From NCBI GenBank assembly GCA_029721435.1, contig CM056583.1, forward strand, positions 90,947,620-91,011,619: a DNA stretch of 64,000 nucleotides, in the 5' to 3' direction. Source of the DNA: Gymnothorax reevesii (lineage: Eukaryota > Chordata > Actinopteri > Anguilliformes > Muraenidae). Below the pieces are notes generated by a model. The model was not told the origin of the DNA, made no database searches, and saw only the letters and a program-made list of their open reading frames with translations. The position numbers and the translations under genes were made by a program. Position 1 is the stretch's first letter. Every line of letters starts with the position of its first letter. Shown here piece by piece: positions 46,184 to 57,610 of the stretch.

Positions 46184-47893
46184 GTGACAATGAACAGCAG
46201 AGGGCACTGTGCGCCCTGTGGATTGATAAGCCTGAGTAATCACCTCCACTACCCAATGAGAGAGTCATAGCTTAGACAAAGGGCTACCTATTTTTGTGCT
46301 ACCATAGGGCCAATAAGCTAAAAATTCAGATTGACATTTTAATTCCTCTTTACATCCCTATCGATCAACCAAGGACTGCAGGCATACCCCACCTCAGTTA
46401 AGGTCAGCGTTCATATTCCACAACAAGTATGGCCTCCATGGGAGTGCTGCAAGGCTAAAACCTCTGCTGAAGAAAAAATGCACATAAGCCCGTGTCCCAT
46501 TTCCTAAAACATTTTGATGAACCTGAATAATTTTGAGAAAGTATTCTGCTGTAAGTGGAGAGAGGAACTTTTTTGAAGACACAATTTTACACCAGATGCA
46601 CCTGGACCTAATTCCGCATTCCAGACAGGGTCTGTATGTCACAAGCTTTTATCCGATCTGCGCGAAAGGTCAATCGCTCTGAACGTCTGTCTGATTTGAT
46701 ATCAAATGTGCGGAGTCCCTGCATCAGCACAACAGTGTTATTTTCAGGGGATCAGACAAATTTAACAGCCTCCAGCTACAAGAGGAAGTTTCCCTCATTT
46801 CAGCCGCCTCAGTGCAGTATACACTGCGAAATCATTTTCGCGTAATGAAATGTGTTTTGTCAATTTACCAATTGCCACGCGAATATCCAAGTGCTCAATC
46901 ACGCAGCGTGTTTGGTGATACACGCAGATTGGACAAACTTGCGACACGTATGGCCCAGAGCCAACAAACGTGCGACACGTATGGCCCAGAGCCAAAAAAA
47001 TTCAAAGACTTTTCTAGTGCTCGAAACCACTTTCCTGACTTAATTAAAAACAAAGTCATAAAGTACACCATAAAAAGTGAAAGAGTTAAGTGACATAAAA
47101 CTAATTTGATTAAACTGGCCAAAAATCTAAACATTTAATCACAGGTCACTTGAAATAGTTGTGTGGGACTGTTTCACTTTTTTCAGTGTACCAATTTGAT
47201 TTATGATAATTTCAGAGCGTCCGTTGCCGCCATACATTCTAACATTAGTTTGTTTGCTAGCAAGGTCATGTTGGCTAGCTACTCAGTACGACTGAATTTA
47301 AAAACCATGGCTAGTTCAAATGTGATTGTCCATGACTCAGGGACTGATGGGATATCACGGTGATAGTTAGCGCAGTGCTAATATAATGGGACTCAGCATT
47401 CAGGTGCTAATGGGAATTAACGCTTGCTTTCCATTAAATTAGGTGATTCAGTTGTGCTCGCTAAAGCTCCCAACAAATGAAAACTGTACCTGTTTCATAA
47501 CTTTCATACAACACACCCAATTGTCTAAGATCCTCGATATCTCAAGACTGATCCAAACAATTCTTCAATTTAAAGATGAATGGACACAAATCTGAGCATT
47601 AGATACACTGTCGTTGACTGATATAAGTTGGAGTTGTTTTGTCGTCAGCATCTTTTGGACTCCCAGTTTCTTCAACATCAGGTGTAATCCGGACACGGAA
47701 GGTTTATTGCTGGCCGCACAAGCTCCCGGAAACACATCATTTATCCCTTTTATTTTAACCTGGTCCACATGCTGGCTTGTTTAGCAATGCTCCTCCAAAG
47801 TTTTCGTTCCACGAGAGGCATAATTTCGCTCCATGAGAGGCCGCTTCAGGACCTGGGTGACTCACCATAATGGACGGAGCCATGGATTCTGCT
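46184..47893. other. No gene recognised
   Basis: A 31-bp unit GCGACACGTATGGCCCAGAG plus CCAACAAACGT is present twice at 46943-47003. Otherwise AT-rich sequence without a recognisable feature. Confidence 0.4.
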
Positions 47894-47995
47894 CTCTACC
47901 AGAAAATCCTGATGGAGATTGTCTGGTGGGTAGTTGGTGACCTAAATCTCAGGAGCATTTGGGTATTAATATCAGTATTATTTCTTTTCTTCACA
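47894..47995 (+). pseudogene. Tc1-like transposase internal fragment (tentative)
   Basis: MDGAMDSALYQKILMEIVWW and VVGDLNLRSIWV resemble the segment just before the second catalytic Asp in Tc1 transposases (MDSALYQKIL-ENV, LKL-R-WV-QQDNDPKH). The QDN motif itself is gone and the frame decays. Only about 35 residues are involved. Confidence 0.35.
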
Positions 47996-50370
47996 AAGAT
48001 CAATGCTGTAATGGTATAGGCAATTCCAGCCTGGGTTTTTCTGGGTCTCGGATAAAAAGTCAGTGGTACTGCACATCACCAGAGACTAAGGCGTTTAGCC
48101 ATGCCGTGTCAGCACATAGACCTCAAGTGAAGGTTTATTTCTTATGACTTAGAAACTGATGACCTCTAGGAAGAGACTCTGGCACGACATTAGTTATTCA
48201 AGTGATGTTTTTTGTAACTGACGTTATGTGTAGGGTCGTGCAAACTTTGAAATAATTTATAACAGGAAAAGGAATGAGGACTTGTTTTCTGTCATGATTA
48301 GCTTTTGTAATCCATTGACTGTAATGGAAGTTTTACTCACTACAAGCCAATCTTTGCACTGTCAAAGATTTCAGAAACTAGTGAGAATTAATTTTGGAGA
48401 CACTCAACCTTCAGGTCGGTATTAAAAGAAAAAAATAAAAATTGGGGCGTGGCGTCTTCACTGGGCCACTTCCAGTAACCCTGAGATTTCCTCAAACCTC
48501 TGCACCAGTTTAAGTCCTTGGAAACTTATGCATAATAATGAATTGATGGTTCTTTTTTGGACTTTGGGTGTGTGTGAACATACGAAGTGTGAGGTGATGA
48601 ATACTTTTTCCTGAAGAGATTCACAAATCTAAAGCCGCTCCTTTCCCACTGCCTGGATTTGAATTGGGCGTGAATCTCTTCTTCCCCCGGTGCGCTCGAG
48701 TAATCCGCCTCTTTCATTGGTTTGGGACGCAGTCCATCAGTTAGTAAAAATCACCCCTCCCCCAGACGTGGTCATTACACTCACGCCCATGCAGTTCATA
48801 AAACGCTCTGTTGAGTCTATTCCGCCATCTTTCCTGCGCATGTCATTACAAGGCTGCTTCTGTCCATTCATAGCATGACTTGGTTCTGACGATCCACCAA
48901 TGTCGAAATGTGTCATCAATTTTAAAGACTGATTCTGTGTTCCCTGGGACTGAAAATATTTTGTGCAATAAATTCTATTTTTTAGGTCAATATCTACCCA
49001 TTCATAGGGTTTCATTAAAAAGTTCATTTACAACTGAAATCAGCACAATATTAGTCCAGTGTTTCTAGTACTTTGAGCCACTGTAAGGTTTCTTAAACTA
49101 GACCATGATAAAAAAAAAGGTAAAAATTAAAGCACACTCAGTTGAAATTAAAACACATTTTAATATTCAATCACTAACAACATAAACCCCAGAAACCCCT
49201 CAGAACATTGAGATGTTCGTGGAATGACATCGACCAAATTAAATAAAGCAGTATTCTTACATAGTCTGAAAACCGTCTGCAGCTGTTAAGGTCTTAGCAC
49301 ATTACAAATAAAAAGAAAAAAATTCTAATTATTCACACAGTACTGCCATCTTGCTTCATTAATCTATTGCAACAGAAATTAATTTCATCTGTTTATGTTT
49401 TAGGGATTGCTGGATACATAAAGAAAGAGCCGCCTGAAATAACTAAAATACAGGTGCAAACAACTGAAGAGAGGATGAGCTTATTTTAAGAGAACACTGG
49501 ACAAATGGGAAAACAGCATACAGTGTGAGTCGCTCCCCTACATACCCCCCAGGTTTTGTATACGTATTGCTTTAATAGTTTTTAAAAATTATTAAAATGA
49601 GCACATTTAAAAAAAAAAAAAAAAAAAAAAAAAATCCAGCTCCATTACAGTTTCACAAAACTACATTTTAAGGTAGAATACTGCTATTAAGCATGAAAAT
49701 CTCAATTTTATCACTTGCATCAAATTTCTTTATTGTTATGAGGAGCAGGGGTGGAGGTGATTTTCATACATTATGCAAATTAGGTGTCCAAGATGGCCAC
49801 CGCAAAAGGGGCAAATCATGACAATTTCAAAACCTCACATCTCAGTAACTAACAGACACATCAACTTACTTTGCACACGAGTTGCCTGATCCAGCATCTA
49901 TGGGCTGAATCTCTTAAAAGTTGAATACTTTAACAAAATGCAAAGGTTTTTTGAAATTTCGCTTCAGACTTGAAAATTTCTCTACCTCATTATATATTGA
50001 GAACCCCCTGAAATTAAGAGTACCAAAAGGGCCATATTTTTTAGGTTCAGGACAATCATCGTGCTGTAAACTATTTATTTTCCAAACTTCATTAAAATCG
50101 GACAAGCAGTTTTAGAGAAATGGCACGTGAAAATTGGGGAAATGGTAACAGTATTTTTATAGCAGTAATTTGCCCTAATGCCCTCAAACCTGACAGGTCC
50201 TTGCAGCTCTGTGGACTCAGCAGATATCTGCAGTTGGATACTGCTGGATAATTCAACTCAAACCAGCCAACAACTCCTTTATTCTAAGTTTTGAAGCCTG
50301 TAAAAATAATTACTGCAATGGAAGGCCACTGTCGCTGAGCGAAACACAGTTCATATGACTGGTGCAGTCT
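47996..50370. other. No gene recognised
   Basis: AT-rich. There is a run of about 26 A at 49609-49634. 49740-50130 has the texture of a decayed DNA element (for example AAAATCGGACAAGCAGTTTT). ORFs at 48526-49068 show no domain. Confidence 0.35.
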
Positions 50371-51459
50371 TCATTGCTCCACACTGAAATACTGCACGAG
50401 CGCATCACGTGCAGCAGCTCCCTCAGGCTCATCCTGAATCCCTGCGGTCGGTGTGGGCTGCAGCAAGTCTCCCACTTCCACCTCGTCCGTGAAGAGTTCC
50501 CCTCTCTTCTCACACAGATTGTGCAGAACGCAACACGTCACAATCATGGCCGTGGCCACATCCGCGCTGCAATCATTCCTCTTTGTCAGACACTGCCATC
50601 TTCCTTTCAACCTCTCAAACGCGTTTGTCACTACCGTTCTCGCTGAGCAAATTCTGGAGTTGAACAGTTTCTGCTGGTTGCTGAGAGCTCCAGTGTCCTC
50701 GAACGGTTTCATGACCCAGCTGCGCAGAGGGTAGCTGGAGTCAGCGATGACGTAGTACCCTACATCCTCACCGAAAACACCTCTTCTGCAGTTCGACAAG
50801 AGGGCACTGTCGCTGGCCAGTGCCCACAGGCTCGACTGCCTGAGTATGTCTGCTTTGTGCATGCTACCAGGGAATCCTGTACTTACGTTCCAAAACAGGC
50901 CTTCAGCACTGACCGCGGCCTGCAGGACGATGGAATGCCAGTCTTTGGAGTTGCAGTAATTGCTGTGGGAGTCCTTGGGTGCGATTACTGGAATGTGCAT
51001 GCTGTCTACAGCCCCAATGCACTGCGGCACCCCCCATTTCTGCTCAAACACAGCTGCCATTTCTGCCAGGTCCTCAGGTTTGGGCTCAGGCAACACTTCT
51101 GGCAGCACAATCTCGTTAACTGCCTGGCAAAATTCACGCAGACACTTGCAAACTGTGCTGATGCCTACCCCAAAGCGATGTCCCACGATTCGGTAGTGAG
51201 AACTGGTCGCCAGTTTCCAGAGGGCTATGGCAACCCTTTTCTCAACCGGCACACACATTCGCAACACTGTGTTCCTGCGCTCGATCGCTGGCTTCACTTT
51301 ATCGCAAAGGTATTGGAATGTTTCTCTGGACATTCGGAAGCTTCTCTGCCACTGGGAATCAGTGAAGCCGCGCGCGATGTGGTCCCACCACTCTGTGGAT
51401 CTCAGATGTCTCCATAAGGAGACCTTTCTTCTCTGGTGATAAATCGCCTTGAGCAGAAT
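50371..51459 (-). CDS. PIF-Harbinger transposase-derived nuclease, uninterrupted ORF
   Basis: A 320-codon ORF from the Met at 51333 extends in frame 42 codons upstream (KAIYHQRRKVSLW, RSTEWWDHIARGFTDSQW) to a good splice acceptor, CCTGATTGGCAG, at 51460. The true N-terminus is probably in an earlier exon. Numbering from the Met, residues 48-69 (YRIVGHRFGVGISTVCKCLR) look like the helix-turn-helix. Then come the DDE_4 motifs: CIGAVDSMHIP (Asp110), GFPGSMHKADIL (155-164), VIADSSYPL (Asp198) and NAFERLKGRW (Glu240), followed by CCVLHNLCEKRGE and an acidic tail. The usual His-Asp of the PGSxHD motif is His-Lys here. No stop or frameshift is present, unlike every other transposon gene in the window. 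It is either a young copy or a retained (domesticated) one; I see no clear TIR or Myb partner beside it. Confidence 0.85.
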   Translation of the reverse strand: MLLKAIYHQRRKVSLWRHLRSTEWWDHIARGFTDSQWQRSFRMSRETFQYLCDKVKPAIERRNTVLRMCVPVEKRVAIALWKLATSSHYRIVGHRFGVGISTVCKCLREFCQAVNEIVLPEVLPEPKPEDLAEMAAVFEQKWGVPQCIGAVDSMHIPVIAPKDSHSNYCNSKDWHSIVLQAAVSAEGLFWNVSTGFPGSMHKADILRQSSLWALASDSALLSNCRRGVFGEDVGYYVIADSSYPLRSWVMKPFEDTGALSNQQKLFNSRICSARTVVTNAFERLKGRWQCLTKRNDCSADVATAMIVTCCVLHNLCEKRGELFTDEVEVGDLLQPTPTAGIQDEPEGAAARDALVQYFSVEQ

Positions 51460-51729
51460 CTGCCAATCAGGGGAAATTACAATAGTTGTTTGAGTAACTG
51501 GTTACCAGTCAACCCACAAAAACTCAGTGTCAAGGCCAATGTCCAGCCAGATTTGAATATGAACCATCATTTAACGGTCAGCGTTTTGCCCCAACTGGTT
51601 TCCAAGCTAATTGTTTTTCCTATGTGTGCGCGTGCTATGTTCACCTAACAGCAGCAGCGGTGGGGCGCCTCAGTCGGCAGATTCGTCACTCAATCGCAAA
51701 CACATTTCTGGCGATTTTCAATTAGGAGA
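51460..51729. other. 5' flank of the Harbinger ORF
   Basis: Upstream of the putative splice acceptor. No coding exon recognised. Confidence 0.35.
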
Positions 51730-51898
51730 TAAACCTACAGTTTTTTTTCCCAACACGAGGCATTTATCATAGGCCAGATACCTGGAGATTTCATTTGAAA
51801 TCGAGCACTTGCGCGAGGTTTCAAATGTAAATTTCCAGGTATCTGGCCTTCGATAAATACAGAGTGCTCAAAAAAAACTGTAGGTTTACCTCCATTCT
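51730..51898. mobile_element. Palindromic MITE
   Basis: TAAACCTACAGTTTTTTTT at the left and AAAAAAACTGTAGGTTTA at the right are inverted repeats. Inside, GGCCAGATACCTGGAGATTT and AAATTTCCAGGTATCTGGCC continue the palindrome to nearly the whole 169 bp. It has TA at both ends. Confidence 0.9.
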
Positions 51899-52136
51899 AC
51901 CATGACTCGTCAACACCCCTACTAAAATATTGGCGTGCTAGCTATGACGCACAGTTCGATATCACTTTATCACGCATTGAAAGCGAACTGCAGCCTTTTT
52001 AGCTCATACTTAGCTACATACATTAACGCACTAGCTATACTATTGGTTGCTAGGTAGCCAACTAGCTCGCTAGCGAGCAAGACTGTATGCAAACTGTAGC
52101 CTTATTTTGTTGGCGTAATCATGACGAGGTCTTAAC

Positions 52137-52549
52137 CAGGGTTGCCAACTCTGATTTGACAAATAAGTGACCGCAGCTACAAAAACAAGCGCAATATAAA
52201 TTAGACGATACTAAGACGGTGTAGACCTGGGATGGAATCTCTTTTGTTTTGTTGAGCGGGGGGGAGGAGGAAAGATTATCTTCCATTTAGTTGAGTAAGG
52301 GGCGAGGAGAGAGGGCAGGTTCTCTCACATGGCTCATGGGGCTGTGCGCAGACAGTCAATCAATGAATCGGGGGGAAATAGCAACTATAAATGTGTAACA
52401 ATTAGGTCGCTTGTTACACATCTCTAACAAGCAACCATATTTTTAAAAACAAGCCCAAAAAAACCGCAACCTCCAAACCGTAATTTTTTAAAGCGACTTC
52501 AGGAAAAAGAAGCCCAAAGTCACCTTTATAAGCAGACTTGGCAACTCTG
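52137..52549. mobile_element. hAT-type MITE with near-perfect 8-bp target duplication
   Basis: The ends CAGGGTTGCCAACTCTG and (inverted) CAGAGTTGCCAAGTCTG are flanked by GTCTTAAC (52129-52136) and GTCTTGAC (52550-52557). The 8-bp duplication and CAG termini fit the hAT superfamily. No transposase inside. Confidence 0.85.
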
Positions 52550-53300
52550 GTCTTGACACGGCGTGCGGTAGTTTACCAGTGAATAGATGCCTGGTGTTAA
52601 CCAATCAAAATGCAGAATTCGCTGGAATAAATAGTAGATATTTATAGATATTTATATTTCATATCTCCTGCAGCGAATGTAATTGGGTCATTCCACGTGA
52701 AATCAACCAAATTCAGGAAAAATCCCACGGCCTTCGTTACGGATTTCCTTCAAATTTTAATTTAATTTCATGTTGTAGGCGGTGCTGGATGAAAATATTC
52801 CCATTTTTAGCAAAATCCTCCCAGCAGTTTCCATTTCTGGGGGGGGTTAGGGTTTCACCGTTTTTCTGCTGTTGGGGTACATGTGTAACAGGCCATGAGA
52901 AGCGACAGCAGCAAGCAGCCTCTCCTCTGGGGCATTTGCAGCAGGCAGCCCGCCTCAAGTCTGACAGTCTAACACAGGGATACTCACTCTTTTCCAGAAT
53001 GAGCCACAGAGGGTGCAGCTTTCACTCCATCCAACCTCTCGCACACCTGATTCTACTAATCAACCCTTAAAGCTTTTGCCATAGAGATTCAAAGAAAAAG
53101 GCTACAAAAATACTATATTTAACTTTTCAAAGTCAGAATTTGATAAAACTGTAGTTCTCAAAAAGAGCTTACAGACTATATCACTTTCAGATATGAAGAA
53201 AGTGATCTGCAGCTTAGTGGGGCAAAATGACCTTCTCCAACCGACTGGCAATTACACACTGCGAGATTCCTAAAGGTGCCTGGTTTACCCAGAAAATATA

Positions 53301-54111
53301 CACTTAAAAATATAAACACCCCATGTAAATTATAAACATGAAATGTGTTACCCTAAATGAGCTGATAATGTCTTAATTGTGCAAAATGGTTATTTGTCTT
53401 GATTTGTATACAACATTTGTGTTCATCTCTGCCAGTGAGCACCTGCTCAGTGATGCAGTGACTCCCCCCACAGCACAGGTGCGGTACGTGCAGGCGCTGT
53501 TCAAACAGCGTGAACAGACCTCAGACACTCCCTAAAACTGGGGACAATAAAAGGCCACCCCAAAATATCAAATTTCATCAAAAGTCACCATTCCACAAAT
53601 GTCGCAAATCATGCGGGAACGCGCCACAGGAAAGCTGGATGCAGGAATGTCCACCAGAGTGGTTGCAGCACAGCTGAATGTTTACTATCGGACAAATTAA
53701 TATTTTAGACAGACTGGCAGTACAGCAAATCGACCTCTCCCTCGTTGTCCACGTGTGACCACATGAGCACAAGATCGTCACATCCGGCTTCTCCACTTGC
53801 ATGATCGCCTCAGACCGGCAACACGCACAGCCGATGAATCAGTCGGTCTGCACAACAGACGTATCACACCTCAAACTGTTCGGAACCGCCTGAGAGAAGC
53901 AAGCCTACACGCTTATCGTCCTCATCCTGACCCCAACCATGTCTACGTGCATCTCTGATTCCTATACGCCACTATCTTGCATTAATAAACAGTAATCTAT
54001 TGCATATTGAACAATAAAATGAATTGTGCATGACTTAATATACTGAAAAACCCTTAATGCTAATTGAAGTTTAAGGTTGTCAAATGGGGCCGTTCATATT
54101 TTTGTTAAGTG
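53301..54111 (+). mobile_element. Deleted Tc1-like element with transposase fragment
   Basis: The ends CACTTAAAAATATAAACACC and (inverted) CACTTAACAAAAATATGAAC are each flanked by TA. Inside, 53595-53945 on the plus strand encodes ERATGKLDAGMSTRVVAAQL, RPLPRCPRVTT*AQDRHIRL, DRLRPATRTADESVGLHNRR and ITPQTVRNRLREASLHAYRP. This is the two-part helix-turn-helix of a Tc1 transposase with one nonsense codon and a frame change. The catalytic domain has been removed by an internal deletion, leaving an 811-bp non-autonomous element. Confidence 0.85.
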
Positions 54112-54928
54112 TACATCTTCATCAATGAAATTGTATACAAGGTTTGTCTAAACTAAGTGTCTCCAGATTATCACTCCATGTGTCTTTATCTATAATCTGG
54201 CTGTCAGGGTGATGGCCAACAACTGCTTGTAGTGCTTGAACCCAAAAGCTGAAAAACAGTTTCTTTTTTTCCCTCGGCAACTTCAAAAGTTGCCAACTTT
54301 GGCATCGCCATCCCAACCCTACTTATGTTGTATTCTGACAATGTTTTATATCTAACAATTATTGCATTTCTGAGACTTTCAATTGCAACTCATTATTGTT
54401 GACGACCTTTCATAGATTTTTGGCTGGTGGGGGGGGTGATCCTTTTTCGGACCTTTTTTCCTCAATGAGGGTATCCTTCGATTTTCATCAGACAAAGTCT
54501 ATTTCAAAAACATTTCAGGGCACTTTCACCATGCAAAATTCCCTGCTTTGCCTTATTATTTTTCCCAAGGGCAATTATTTCCCATTTTGGGCTGATCCTG
54601 TATTTGTACAATGCATGTAACATTGCATATGTATGACTTGACTGGAAACTGCATGGTTTCCTCTAGATTTTACGTTCTGATGTAGTTTTCATCTCAGATA
54701 TTCGATGGCATCATGTCTAACTTGATCAACTAGTTGGCAGCTCCCCCTCGTTCAAGCACATGGTCTTGAGACGATAGCTTCCACTTCTAATCCTTCTGAT
54801 GATCCTCCGCAACCATGTACTGCAGGAGAACTCAGCACGGTAACAGATGATTATCATCAAAAGACATACGCAAAGTGAGTTTTCTAAAATTATTTTCTGA
54901 TTAGAATCTGATGATAATTATGATAAAC

Positions 54929-55355
54929 AAGAGGCCTGTCGGCCTAGAGAGCTCCGCTGAGGATGAGTGAATGTCATAACTGAATTTCAGAAATTCTTGA
55001 AAACTATTGCAATATGGACACGACACATTTGGTAACCAGAATATACTGTGAACCCGTTTGGGGTCTCAATTTATGTAGTATAACAACAGAATCAAATTGC
55101 AATCATTTATTTCAATCATCTTACCACCAGGCATTACTAACAACCAAAGAAAACCCTTCCCCCCAGTACATCGCAAATATAGCGGTCACAATCCTTCTAA
55201 CACTGTCACAGGACAATACGATACAGAACAATTAAACCAGAACGATGATCCGGAACAATGATGAGGAACAACATGACGTAGAATATCATGATCCAGAACA
55301 ATATGATCATTTCATCCTCAGTGGAGCTCTCTAGGCCGACAGGCCTCTTGTTGAG
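54929..55355. mobile_element. Nested inverted-repeat element (GAGGCCTGTCGGCCTAGAGA ends)
   Basis: ACAAGAGGCCTGTCGGCCTA followed by GAGAGCTCC at the left recurs inverted at 55314-55355 as GGAGCTCTCTAGGCCGACAG then GCCTCTTGT. The TIR is about 40 bp and each end is itself a small palindrome (GGCCTGTCGGCC). It lies in the loop of the fold-back element. Confidence 0.8.
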
Positions 55356-57063
55356 ATATTATGAAAGACTGAAAAAATGAGCACAAACACTGATTTTCTG
55401 AGTCAAAAATGCTGAATTTCTCAAAAACCGGGATGTAGAATTTTCAAATTTTGGTGGGAGATATTCAGAAAATCATAAGGAAGGCTCACACCCAATTAGA
55501 AAATAATTTATCAGACAGTTTGAGATATTCAAATTTGAAATGGAAAAGTTGACGCTGGACGGACGGACAGACGCCGAACGACTCTGCAAGCTCCGCTGGC
55601 TGCTGACTATTGTCACAGCGGAGGTAAAAAGTGAGATTTTCGGAGGGGATTTTAATAATGAGGCAGAGCAGGGACCATTTAGAAATTTTACATGGTGAAA
55701 TTGCCCTGGAAGGTCTTGGAAACAAACTCAGTCGGATGAAAATTGAAGTAAACCCTCATTGAGAAAAAGAGGGTCAGAATAAGGGTCACCCCCCACGAGA
55801 GGGGGGGGAGAAGTACCCCCGCAGCCAAAAATCTATGAAAGGTCAACCACAGTAAACTGTTGCAGTTGTAAGTCTGAGATATGCACCAAATGCTGGAAAT
55901 AAAACATTGTCAGAATACAACATAAGTAGCGGTGAGATGGCAATGCCAAAATTGGCCACTTGTGAAGTCACCGAAAAAAAACCTGTTTTTGACTGGTAAT
56001 AGCACAGCCATGAATGGGTTGATTCTATTTCTCTGACTGGTAAATGATGGGCATTTGCTATATCAGCACACACAGAAAAAATGAAATAAAGATCTTGTTC
56101 AGTTTTTGAGGTATAGCCCCTCAAAAATGGCAAACGCTGCTGTGGCCGACTCCAGGGGCGGCGCCGCGCCCATTTTTTCGACCTCCCCAGAAAATGGAAA
56201 CCACTGGGAGGATTGAGCTAAACTAAGGATATTTTCATTTGGTACCACATACATTTTACTAAAATCTGAAAGAAATCCATGACTATGGACCTCAGAGCCC
56301 TGGTTGATTTCACGACCCAATTGTGATTGAGCACAGCAGCGTTTCCCAAACCTCTCCTGTGCACCCCTTGTCCTGCCTGGTTTAGCCCTCTCCCTGCTCC
56401 AGCACAGGTGATTCAAATGATTCTCTTATTATCCACCAGCTTCAGGGGGTAATAGTGACCTGATCATTTAATCAGTGGTGCTCAGCCCTGGTCCTGGAGA
56501 GCTGCAGAGTCTGCCGGTTTTTGATGTTACTCAGCACTGGATGAATTGAAGCAGTTGACAACACACTTAACTCATCTCACCTGGGGTGTGTACAAAGTTG
56601 GCAACACATAGCAAAACGCATATTTTAATGGCAACAGTAGTGCGCTGAACACCCCGCTGTCACACACAAGCGTTGTAACTATAGCAGCTGAGAGGGCCAT
56701 ACTGTGCGTTCTCTTGGAAGAATTCTCGGAGTCTGATGAAATTGGTTCAAATTCGTGTTTGAATTTCAAACTTTAATCTTATACTTACCACAAACATGTC
56801 GTTTGATGTCATCACCCGTGGGAAATACCAAGATGCAAGAGATGCATTTATGTACTGCCCTCCGAATTCATTGTGCCACTGCCTTTTTAAGATGTGCAGT
56901 TTATATACATGTTGCAGCTGATTGGATAACACAACTGGCACACCCACCAAACGGGAGAAGACACACCTCAAACGCCGTTGTGCACCGTTGCAGACCGGTT
57001 GGAGGTAACAGTTCATTCAACCCGGACACCGTAACAAAACGATGTGCGCCGCTGTGGCTTTGA

Positions 57064-57330
57064 ACGTTCCCCTGGTGTTTTGGGTTTAAATAGGGTGGAG
57101 AAAACCAAACTCACACACCCTGTGGCTTCCCAGGACCAGGGCTTGCTAACCCCGCCCTACAAACTTTTATCTTTACTTTGTCTGCATTACAACTATGCTA
57201 AATGTCCAACCACATTGACAAATCTTGGTTTCCACAGACTGCTGTCACAACCTGCTTAATTGGCTCTAGAAGTCTTGTGGGTGGTTCCTGGTAATTGAGT
57301 GATTGGCTCATTCTTAGTGCAGGAGTACAG
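57064..57330 (+). repeat. Repeat A, plus copy
   Basis: GGGTTTAAATAGGGTGGAGA, ACACACCCTGTGGCT, CTGCATTACAACTATGCTAA, CAACCACATTGACAAATCTT and GTCTTGTGGGTGGTTCCTG appear in this order and are found inverted at 62735-63005. Non-coding interspersed repeat of unknown class. Confidence 0.8.
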
Positions 57331-57610
57331 CTAACCCTCGTCCAGGGGAGCCACAGGTTGTGCGGAGTTTAGGTTTAAACACGGTGGAGAAAACCAAGGA
57401 CACCTGGGGCCTGTCTCATGAAGCTGGATTAACACACCCGGGGTTTACCTCACTTACCCAGCTGCAATTAACCAGACATCTGCGGTCTTGATTATCGGTC
57501 TCAGGAAGCTGGTTATCAACTCATTAATGGAACCCAGAAATTTCCAATGTAGATCCGTGCTCGTGCACATATAAGGGGCGGTGTTAACTCCATTTGACCA
57601 ATTGCGCACC

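Larger units (their letters stand above)
52681..56322. mobile_element. Fold-back element with long inverted arms, nested insertions
   Basis: Outer ends: GGGTCATTCCACGTGAAATC at 52685 and (inverted) GGGTCGTGAAATCAACC at 56318, flanked by AATT on both sides (52681-52684, 56319-56322). Inside the ends, CCTCCCAGCAGTTTCCATTT (left) pairs with CCTCCCAGTGGTTTCCATTT (right, inverted). Further in, ACTTATGTTGTATTCTGACA and GACCTTTCATAGATTTTTGG (54325-54425) pair with 55800-55930 inverted, and the pairing runs on to about 54600/55640. The arms are therefore several hundred bp. The left arm is split by a half hAT MITE (52976-53070) and a Tc1 derivative. The ends match those of 8234-11333. No transposase recognised. 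Confidence 0.7.
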
